Below are positions 56,138 to 64,000 of a stretch of 64,000 nucleotides of DNA, one piece after another (the stretch's first letter is position 1; each line of letters opens with the position of its first letter). The position numbers and the translations under genes were made by a program. This DNA is from Ophiobolus disseminans. Taxonomy: Eukaryota > Ascomycota > Dothideomycetes > Pleosporales > Phaeosphaeriaceae. Location: contig MU006216.1 in NCBI GenBank assembly GCA_010093685.1, positions 571,065 through 635,064 of the forward strand, read 5' to 3'. Below the pieces are notes generated by a model. It was not told where the DNA came from. It did not search any database and worked only from the letters and a program-made list of their open reading frames with translations.

Positions 56138-59100
56138 TTACATAACCGTCATTCGTTGCATCTGCGCAGCCAGGTCCGCATCCTGCAGGAATATCTTGCT
56201 GAACGGGGGCTCTTCGTGGTGCGGACTAGTGTTCGGGCTAGTGTATAAGCCCTCCGCGTCTCTGATCGCATCTTTCACTTTGCGCGTCAACGTGTTGACA
56301 TACGGAACGATGCGTCGGAGGGTTGCAGTGTCGAATGGTACCTTCTTCGAAGAAGGTGTCGGCGGCACGTCATCAACTGGCTCGAAAGTGCTCTTCCTGT
56401 TTTGCAATGCTTCAATTACAGACCGTGCTTTAGCCTCTGAGTCCTTGCGAGGTCGGGTGACGAGCGGTTTCGAGCTCACAGGCTTAATGGGCGCTTCGTA
56501 CATGGCTTTCGGTGGAATAGGTGAGGATTGGGGGCCAAATATGGCGTAGTTTGGTGGGAGAATGGTCTTTCTTCGGGGCTGCTGTGACTGGGTATGAATC
56601 CTACCGAGGTCTTCGGGCGGTGATGCGGATTTGCGCCGTCCTCGGCCTATGCTGGGACTGGCATTGGGAGCAGGTACATCCTCAAAGGCATCCTCGTCAA
56701 ATCCGGGCGAAGATGGGGGCGACAAGCGGGAAACGCCTTCGTGGTCGGCCTCTTGATCAGCGAGATCTATCATTGCATCGACTTCTTCCCACATTCCTGA
56801 GTGTGGTCCTTCCACGATGCCGAGGGCGATGGCTCGTATTCTGTGTTCTTTGAGCTCTTCTATTAGTAAGCCCCATTCGCGCAGCAGGCCAATGTTTGCG
56901 AGCACGTTGTTCTGCTGCTCTTGGATTTTCTTCGGTACGACCATGGCTGTACCACTGTCGACTCGTGGTGTGTTGGCCGCATCCTCTGCGACCGGGTCTT
57001 CGTTCAGTTCGGAGAAGTCAAAGTCGTCATTCCAATCTTCGGTGACACCCTTGCTGCCGACCCCCCATGTGCCAAACTTGTTGGTGACGACTGTGTTACG
57101 CTTACCAGCTGCATCTGGCACTACAGGGACGCTCTGGCTGCGGGCGTGGAGTCCGCTGGGAACTCGACGCCCGACAGATCGACTCCCTCGCCGATCCGCG
57201 TCCTTCTTGCCGTGGACTGTGCGCGGACGTGGCGGGGAGCGATTGCCCGCGTTCTTGTCAGCGGGCTGCTGCTCAGACCAATCGAAGATGCTGCTGCGAG
57301 CGTCACGGTCGGCGTGCTCCGCTGTGAGATGCTGCGGCGTAGTTGGCTGCGGACTGGATCCGGAGGCGAGCAGGCGGGGATTGGAGCGCCGCAGTGACAC
57401 GGGTGTGGCTATGTGGCTCGCTATCGGCAGATCAGACCAAGAGTCCTCAGCATCTTCGTCTTCTCGTGACCACCTACTGCTATCGTCGTCGTCTGCTGCA
57501 CGCGAATCCCATTCCAGAGTGCCCAGCGAGAGCGGCTTTGGCATGCTCGGCGGAGATGAAGGGATCAGGCTAGGGAACAGAGGCGTACCGTTCGTGCGCG
57601 TGAAGCTGGGCGAGTCATGCAGCGAGCGCTCGGGTCGGACTGTGCGGACGGGCGTGGAGATGCTTTCCTCCTCTTCGGCGATGCTGTGCTGGCCAGAGGT
57701 GCCGTTAAGTGCAGGCTCTCCAAAGGAGCCCGGGGGCAGCAGGTCGCGTAGGGCTGTGACCTTGACCTTGGAAGGTGGAGATTCGTCAAATATGGTCTCT
57801 ATGCGAGGCCCTCGGGGCCCGCCAGTAGTACTCCTAGTTGCGCCGGTGCGCAGCGAATCAAAAAGGGTGTCGCTCTGCAAGTCGGCGTCGTCCTCGTCGC
57901 CCGAGCCTAAGCCGCGAACTTCATTATCAGACGAACCGACCAATGTCGAGGCTTGTTCTGAGGCGGCCATGGAATGACGCGACGGACGAACCGCCGATTG
58001 CGCTAGGGTTGGCGAGGGCGGCATGTGATTGGCGGTCGAGGCGGGTGAGGCAATCACCGCGTCCAGCTGAGGCAGCGACGCCAAGCCGTCTGCAGACGCA
58101 GATCCAGGGACAGCAGCAGCGCAACGGACCGGGTGCGCGGTCAGCGGCGACAGCGAAGAGCCGCCCACAGGGCCATGGCGTGCTGCCTCTGATTCGGCAG
58201 ACGCGGCGGCTCCGGCGGATGTCGCAATCGCGCGTCTCGCCAGCACTGGGTCGGTGACTACACGGCGCGTGTCCGTGTACGCGATGCTGTTGCGTCGGCG
58301 GCCCATGGTGGGGACGAGGGGGGCAGAGCTCGCCCGCTGGCTGGCCCTGCGCGAGAGGCGTGCGGAGCGCTGGCGTTTGGCCGAGGAGAGCAGGTCGGTG
58401 ATGGAGAAGGAGCGTCTGGGCCGCGAGGCATCGTCCGAATCGACGGCAGGCGGGTGCGGTGCAGTCTTGGTTGCGATCACGGCCGTGATGCTTAGCGGGG
58501 TCCCTGGTCTGCTCACGAAGAAGACGCTTTCACCATCCTCGCTAGCCGACTCCACCTCCTCTGCACCCTCTGCACCTGCCGACACGGACCGCGCGAGCAC
58601 CAGCGTCGGTCGCTGCTTGATGTCGGGCAGGATCCGCCGGAAGCCCTGTGCTTTTGATAGCGGTCGTTCTTTTGCGACTCTTGCTGTGAAGTAGTGCGTG
58701 TACTCGGGCTCGCTGTGGGTGTGGAGGGACAGGCGGTGCTCGCTGGCGGACAGGTCCTCGGCCGTGGTTTCGAGCAGCGGGCTCTGCAGCGTTGCCGACC
58801 GCTGGTGGCTGGTGGCAGGGCGGCGGAACGACGGCCGGAGGGACCCTGAACCATGGACGGGCGTTTCATACTGGCGTTGCACCGAGGACCTTCGCACCAG
58901 CTTGTTCGGGGGCAGCGGCGAGGGCGACCGCCGGGACATGATGGGCGCCGTCGAGCCGTCGTGCGAAAACGCCATGGAGCCGTTGGACCAAGAGACCGAG
59001 GGGGACAGCGGCGCGGGGCTGTGGTTCCTGCTCGAGGGCTGCGAGTTCGATATGCTGGACAGGCGCTTAACCCACGAGCGTCGTCGTGACGGGCCGTGCG

Positions 59101-59344
59101 TGGTGAGATCCAACTCGGCTATGTCCTGATCGCTGGGGCCATAGCCGTTCAGCACGCTGCCTGGGCCCGCCACCTGCGAAGCCGTGTCGCCGCTGGTCAT
59201 CCTCCTCACCATGCGCCGCGAGGGCCGTCCATCCTGGCTGAGTCGGGTTGTATATGGCATGCGCGAGGCAGGAGCGACCGCTATAGGGGCACTAAAGGCG
59301 CTTGCCGTGGTGGTCGTCGCAGACGTGTGAAAGGCGGTGGGCAT
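56138..59344 (-). CDS. large disordered protein of unknown function, 1068 aa
   Basis: This is a single uninterrupted frame. Most of it is Ser/Pro/Arg-rich and disordered, with many SP and RRxS sites that suit phosphorylation (for example RRSVQ-like and RRPATS segments, and KRQRSARLSRR). Two segments look ordered or conserved: a Trp/Asp patch (TEDWNDDFDFSELNEDP) near residue 770, and a helical block close after it (NIGLLREWGLLIEELKEHRI, RAIALGIVEGPHSGMWEEVD, AMIDLADQEADHEG). The C-terminus has KKVPFDTATLRRIVPYVNTL and ends AQMQRMTVM. The pattern recalls fungal cytokinesis or septation-network regulators with W-D-D-F-D-F motifs (Byr4/Bfa1-like), but I cannot confirm it. Coding is certain from frame length and the bias against stops. 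Confidence 0.85.
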   Translation of the reverse strand: MPTAFHTSATTTTASAFSAPIAVAPASRMPYTTRLSQDGRPSRRMVRRMTSGDTASQVAGPGSVLNGYGPSDQDIAELDLTTHGPSRRRSWVKRLSSISNSQPSSRNHSPAPLSPSVSWSNGSMAFSHDGSTAPIMSRRSPSPLPPNKLVRRSSVQRQYETPVHGSGSLRPSFRRPATSHQRSATLQSPLLETTAEDLSASEHRLSLHTHSEPEYTHYFTARVAKERPLSKAQGFRRILPDIKQRPTLVLARSVSAGAEGAEEVESASEDGESVFFVSRPGTPLSITAVIATKTAPHPPAVDSDDASRPRRSFSITDLLSSAKRQRSARLSRRASQRASSAPLVPTMGRRRNSIAYTDTRRVVTDPVLARRAIATSAGAAASAESEAARHGPVGGSSLSPLTAHPVRCAAAVPGSASADGLASLPQLDAVIASPASTANHMPPSPTLAQSAVRPSRHSMAASEQASTLVGSSDNEVRGLGSGDEDDADLQSDTLFDSLRTGATRSTTGGPRGPRIETIFDESPPSKVKVTALRDLLPPGSFGEPALNGTSGQHSIAEEEESISTPVRTVRPERSLHDSPSFTRTNGTPLFPSLIPSSPPSMPKPLSLGTLEWDSRAADDDDSSRWSREDEDAEDSWSDLPIASHIATPVSLRRSNPRLLASGSSPQPTTPQHLTAEHADRDARSSIFDWSEQQPADKNAGNRSPPRPRTVHGKKDADRRGSRSVGRRVPSGLHARSQSVPVVPDAAGKRNTVVTNKFGTWGVGSKGVTEDWNDDFDFSELNEDPVAEDAANTPRVDSGTAMVVPKKIQEQQNNVLANIGLLREWGLLIEELKEHRIRAIALGIVEGPHSGMWEEVDAMIDLADQEADHEGVSRLSPPSSPGFDEDAFEDVPAPNASPSIGRGRRKSASPPEDLGRIHTQSQQPRRKTILPPNYAIFGPQSSPIPPKAMYEAPIKPVSSKPLVTRPRKDSEAKARSVIEALQNRKSTFEPVDDVPPTPSSKKVPFDTATLRRIVPYVNTLTRKVKDAIRDAEGLYTSPNTSPHHEEPPFSKIFLQDADLAAQMQRMTVM

Positions 59345-61495
59345 GGCTCCGGTCCCTACTTGGCTGGCTTTCTTCTTGCTGGAGTGCGAGGAGTCGAAGG
59401 GGGTCTCGCGTCCAAACGACAGACCGACCGCAGATGCACCTACGACAGTGGCAGTTGCACAGAGCTGTGTGACAAAGATGCGTCAGTCATGGCACTCAGT
59501 ACGACGACATGGGAGATATTTCAGGTGAGACAGGCAAGTCACCGCCGCTCTCGGAGAAAGCAGCAGAGGCTGCGAGACATATCAAAACAAAGCAAGGGCC
59601 GCCGCAGAGTGCAGGCCGAGGACACGAGATGCGAAGAAACAGAGGATACTAACACTGGGACAAGTTTTCATTCTCGTTAGATACCAAGCCGCCGGGGAGA
59701 ACTCGCTCGTCGAAACGCTCGTGACGACGCGTTGAGCATCCTGCCCCGTCAAAGGTGCCAAAAAACCACAAGTCGACGCTGCACGACGGGGAGACTGTGG
59801 AATGGAGGGGCTCAATCAAACGCTCCAGCATCACCAAGAGGGAGAGGAGAGGCGGCTAGAGCAGCCGTAGCGGGCTGAGGCAGAGAGGTGGAGCTTCGCT
59901 GAAGAGGCGGACGGCGAACTGAAGAAATCCACACTTGTTGCTCCTGGGATCTACGTACAGGGCTACCCAGCGACGGAACCCGCTTGGGATTAGCGAGATG
60001 TCGCCGATGAATTGGGCTGATAGCGCCATGTCGAAACACAACACGGAGGTCGACACAGACCGCACGCCTCACGCTGCATCGTCATAGCTCCTCGCTGCCT
60101 GGAGAGTGATTGTCTCTGCACATACACAGATGCTCCGGGCTGCTCCTGCGAGCTGCTCGGAACAGGGTGACTGTACGGGTGCGGTGCAGCTTTCGGTACC
60201 ACCTCGTTGGCGAGACTGTGTTAGAGATAGCGCCGAGTAACCATCAACAGCAATCAGGGACGCAGCAAGCGCACCCCTCGCTGCTAACGCGACCCAAAAT
60301 AGTGCGCCATGATAGCATCCCGGCCGATGGTTGCAGAGCGTGGTGATTCGCGAGCGCCCGCCTGAACTGCTCGCTTCTTCCCTGCAAGCAAAGTGGAGAT
60401 GTTTGCTGATCGGGGCGTGCAGTGCGTGAATATCAACCGGTTTATGTAGCTCATCGGTTCGCAAAGCAAAGCGTGCCTTAGCCTGCAGCCACCGAGCCTT
60501 TAGCCAGCTCTCCGGTACGAGGGCATAACAACAACAACAGTGCAATAACTCCGACACTGGGCAGGGCGGGCGGGGCCAAAGAAAGGCGGGACATGCTCGT
60601 GAATGCAATGAACTTGGACTTGCTGCTTCGGCAGGCCATCTCGCCAATGGCAGGAATGGGGAAGCCACTCCTCGTCAAGATCCTTGACGAGAGCACGTCA
60701 GCCCCAGATGGAGTGCTGGGAAGCGCGGGAACAAGGGTCGAGGATAGGCCGGAAGTATATGCCAAATGCCAGCGAATTCTGTGCTCGGGGAGGGCTCTTT
60801 GTGAGCATGCGGCGTGATAGCCATGTCGGCATCCGTGGTTCTGAGGTCGAAGAACATTGCCATGTCACATGTGTGTGCCGTAGCCAAGACGGGCCAGAGG
60901 CCCAGTGTCGAGGCTGACCACCACGCTCCACACGAATGCTGGACTCTGATGATAGATACTGCTGTGCTCGTCGCCTAGGAACTGGCTTCAGATGTGTGTC
61001 ATAGCTTGCCAGCGTGAGGAGATGCAGTAGGTCGTCCGAAGCGCATGATTCCGTGCCATCAATCATGTTCACCGGAGGCACAAGGAGCGGCAGCCAGATG
61101 CGCGCAGCCGGGAAATCCTGGGCGCACATCGCAGCATGAGATGCCGCCAGGCGCGTTGTGCAGGTCAGCCTCCTCCTGTAAGCAGCCCAAGACGGGCCAG
61201 TTGTGCGCGGATGTCGTGTTTTGATAGGCACCAGGCGATCCTTCCTCATTGGCTGCCGCTCCTTCCAGAAACTGCCACTCCGCTCTGCCAACGTCAAATT
61301 ATCTGCGAGCACCGCATACGCCAATCGCAGGTAGAAACGCCCGACTGTCCGCCACAATACCGAAAACCTCTGCTGGACGGCCTTGACACACGTGTTCCCG
61401 CGCCCTTGTCGACTTCGCCCGCGCCACCATCGACATTCGATACCAGCCCAGTGTGGGACAAGGCATCATCCTCGCATTCACCCCGGGCCGCAATC
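59345..61495. promoter_or_regulatory. 2.15-kb divergent intergenic region
   Basis: Shared upstream region of the large disordered-protein gene (-) and the Gcn20 gene (+). Two minus-strand frames of 199 and 219 codons (60069-60668 and 60698-61357) are present but are rich in Trp, Cys, His and Arg, lack any domain and look like chance frames in GC-rich DNA. Long leaders, possibly with upstream ORFs, are likely here. Confidence 0.5.
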
Positions 61496-63920
61496 ATGGA
61501 GACTGAAATCAGAACTCACATCCCCAACATCGACCCTGTGCTCTCGGAGTACTCGGTGGGGTATCTGACACATGCTGCAAGCTCCTTTTCGTCAGACTCG
61601 GACCCCAATGCCCCATCGCCACTTGAGGAAGCTGCTGCTGCCGTGAGCGCATTGCTGTTGTCCGCCTCTGGAGATCTCTCTAGCCAGAACGAGACGAGCA
61701 TCCAGAACCTCGTGGACAAGTTCGTCTCCCGCCTCAACGCCGCAAATGGTACCGATGGCGAGCAGCGCCAGATGGCCCCGTCGGCTAAGAGGCTTGACCA
61801 AGCTATCCACGTGGGCTCACAGAGAAATATCTCCACCACTCTCGGTCTTGCAGGTGCTGCCGTTGACCTCGAATCTGCAAACACCCGCAAGGTGGAGTCC
61901 AGAGTCGACCGGAAGAAGTTAGAGAAAGCTGAACGTAAACTGCGAGCCAAGCAGGACCGTAAGGAATTCAAAAACGTCGAGTACGAGGCGTCGAGACTGC
62001 TCAATGAGCCCGACGAACTGCAGAGCTATGAAGAGTTCTACATGCAGGTCAACCCTCTGCAGCTGGGCAATGACCAGGCGTCCAAGAGCAAGGACATCAA
62101 GATCGATAGCTTTGATGTCTCCATGCCTGGTCTGCGTATCCTCACAGATAGTTCACTGACGTTAGCCTACGGCCGAAGATACGGTCTGGTCGGTCAGAAC
62201 GGTATCGGTAAATCTACATTGCTTCGAGCTCTCGCTCGCCGTGAAGTCAACATCCCCACGCATATCTCTATTCTCCATGTAGAACAAGAGGTAAGACTTT
62301 CTGCATTGTTTGAATGATATGCATTCTGATCTTGAATGCAGATTACGGGTGATGACACTCCGGCTCTACAAGCAGTACTGGATGCCGATGTATGGCGCAA
62401 GCATCTCCTCAAGGAGCAAGATGTAAGTGCAAGCCGACAACACTTGTCGTTCCGTATCTGATCATTTTCCAGAAAATCACAAAAGAGTTGGCCGAGATCG
62501 AAGCCGAACGTGCTACCATGGCAGATACCTCTGCCGACGCTGCACGACTGGACACACAACGTGAGGGTCTTGACACCACTCTCAGCGATGTACATTCCAA
62601 GCTGGCCGAGATGGAGTCTGACAAGGCAGAGCCTCGAGCAGCTAGTATCTTGGCTGGTCTGGGGTTCTCCACCGAACGACAGCAGTTTGCGACCAAAACC
62701 TTCTCCGGAGGATGGAGGATGAGATTGGCCCTGGCCCGAGCACTGTTCTGCGAGCCTGATTTGTTACTTCTTGACGAACCTTCCAACATGTTGGATGTAC
62801 CGTCAATCACTTTCCTAGCAAATTACCTGCAGGACTATCCTAGCACTGTTCTGGTTGTGTCCCACGACAGAGCCTTCTTGAACGAAGTCGCCACCGACAT
62901 CATCCACCAGCACTCGGAGCGACTCGACTACTACAAAGGCGGCAACTTCGACTCGTTCTACGCCACCAAGGAGGAGCGCCGGAAGACTGCAGCACGCGAG
63001 TACGAGAAGCAGATGGGCGAGCGCGCGCATTTGCAAGCTTTCATCGACAAGTTCAGGTACAATGCTGCAAAGTCTTCTGAGGCTCAGTCAAGGATCAAGA
63101 AACTCGAGCGCATGCCCGTACTTACTGCCCCAGAAGCAGAGTACACCGTTCACTTCAAGTTCCCGGAGGTGGAGAAGATGTCACCGCCTATCATTCAGAT
63201 GAGTGGTGTGACATTCGGCTACACCCCGAACAACATACTGCTCAAGAATGTTGACCTGGACGTACAGCTCGACTCTCGCATTGGTATTGTCGGTCCAAAC
63301 GGTGCGGGTAAGACGACGGCGTTGAAGTTACTGATCGGTGCACTTTCACCCACCACTGGTCTAATCACACAAAACCCTCGGCTTCGGGTGGGCTTCTTCG
63401 CACAACATCATGTTGATGCTCTAGACCTGAACGATAGCGCTGTTGGTTTTATGTCGAAGCAATACCATGGCAGGGCGGACGAGGAGTACCGCCGTCACCT
63501 AGGCGCGTTTGGTATCACGGGTATGACAGGTCTGCAAAAGATGGAACTCCTTTCTGGAGGTCAGAAATCACGCGTGGCCTTTGCCTGTCTGGCTCTACAG
63601 AACCCGCATATTCTCGTCCTCGATGAGCCTTCGAATCACTTGGACATTGAAGCCATGGACGCGCTGTCGGACGCGCTGAACAAGTTCCAAGGTGGTGTCC
63701 TGATGGTCAGTCACGACGTCACGATGCTGCAGAATGTGTGCACTAGCTTGTGGGTGTGCGACAACGGTATGTTTAGATGGACAGTCGGCTGCGTGTGAAA
63801 CACATACTAATTTAGGTGTCTACTCTAGGTACCATAGAGCATTTCGACGGCACGGTGAAAGACTACAAGCGCAGGATAACCGCCCAGGCAAACGATGCGG
63901 GCGTCGTGCGCAAGCATTAG
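61496..63920 (+). CDS. gcn20: ABC-F ATPase Gcn20 (translation/general-control factor)
   Basis: Cytosolic twin-ATPase protein without membrane segments. With Gcn1 it activates the eIF2alpha kinase Gcn2 on stalled ribosomes during amino-acid starvation. Exons 61496-62290, 62342-62422, 62473-63766 and 63829-63920 (introns of 51, 50 and 62 nt) give 753 aa, matching yeast Gcn20. The N-terminal 200 residues (Gcn1-binding region in yeast) are helical and end in KKLEKAERKLRAKQDRKEF. The first ATPase has Walker A GQNGIGKST (from residue 233), signature FSGGWRMR and Walker B LLLLDEPSN; the second has GPNGAGKTT (from 566), signature LSGGQKSR and ILVLDEPSNHLD. The last intron has two possible acceptors; the one ending at 63828 restores the conserved CDNGTIEHFDGT. 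The stop is in the window. Confidence 0.96.
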
Positions 63921-64000
63921 CGTCGATCTACAGATCTGGCGTACCATGGCGCCGACGATGCTCCTCGCTGCAGTTTGTCAAGATAGAGTCTGGATGTCTC
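63921..64000. other. 3' flank of gcn20
   Basis: Only 80 bases remain after the stop codon. There is no frame of note. Confidence 0.6.

Noticed and set aside
56817..57977. 386-codon plus-strand frame inside the large disordered-protein gene
   Set aside because: It is antisense to a 1068-codon frame; Ser/Arg-rich shadow translation without a domain.
60069..61357. Two minus-strand frames of 199 and 219 codons
   Set aside because: Both have Trp/Cys/His-rich translations without domains, and neither joins to the other by sensible splice sites.
1..64000. Secondary-metabolite cluster, viral insertion or CRISPR-like array
   Set aside because: No polyketide synthase, NRPS, terpene synthase, viral polymerase or spaced direct repeats were found; the single epoxide hydrolase and regulator lie among housekeeping genes.

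Overview
The window is a stretch of nuclear chromosome from a filamentous ascomycete (Pezizomycotina). The evidence is short introns of mostly 45-100 nt with GT-AG ends and a CTAAC/CTGAC-type branch site, compact genes on both strands, and typical fungal families: a Cch1 calcium channel, a Zn2Cys6 regulator, an EHN-type epoxide hydrolase, a GPI-type cysteine-rich surface protein, Cef1/Cdc5 and Gcn20. The style suggests a Dothideomycete, but that is an inference and not proven by the sequence. I see no intact transposon, no rRNA or tRNA gene, no CRISPR array and no convincing secondary-metabolite cluster. Seventeen protein genes can be supported. Exon joins were worked out by hand; for every spliced gene the summed exon length is divisible by three and the joined reading frame stays open.

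Layout. 1-1.4 kb: 3' part of a coiled-coil protein (+). 1.4-5.6 kb: a long gene-free stretch. 5.6-11 kb: a kinesin-4-like motor of about 1737 aa (+). 12.3-13.5 kb: epoxide hydrolase (-). 14.8-16 kb: a secreted, degenerate Hsp70-like protein (+). 16.6-17 kb: a small probably mitochondrial protein (-), divergent from the Cef1/Cdc5 splicing factor at 17.3-19.7 kb (+). 20.1-20.5 kb: small unknown protein (-). 22.6-29.4 kb: Cch1-type voltage-gated calcium channel in eight exons (-), divergent from a DDT/WHIM-like plus PHD-finger chromatin protein at 30.5-33.2 kb (+). 33.9-36.9 kb: Zn2Cys6 transcription factor (-). 37.9-39.2 kb: mitochondrial ribosomal protein uL2m (-), divergent from a B-type cyclin at 40-41.6 kb (+). 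42.6-43.3 kb: HIT-domain protein (+). 44-47 kb: three-LIM-domain scaffold (+). 47.7-48.4 kb: GPI-type surface protein (+). 49.4-51.3 kb: F-box-like unknown protein with an acidic tail (-). 52.4-54 kb: secreted PQQ/sorbosone-dehydrogenase-type beta-propeller (-). 56.1-59.3 kb: a large disordered unknown protein (-). 61.5-63.9 kb: Gcn20-type ABC-F ATPase (+).

The genes do not form one pathway. Most are conserved housekeeping or growth genes (splicing, translation, mitotic cyclin, motor, calcium entry, polarity scaffold), with a few secreted or detoxifying proteins between them. The less ordinary items are the degenerate secreted Hsp70-like protein, the apparently GPI-anchored sugar dehydrogenase, the PSISV-type repeats in the LIM scaffold, two introns in the transcription factor that keep the frame when retained, competing 3' splice sites in cef1, and the unrecognised 1068-aa protein.
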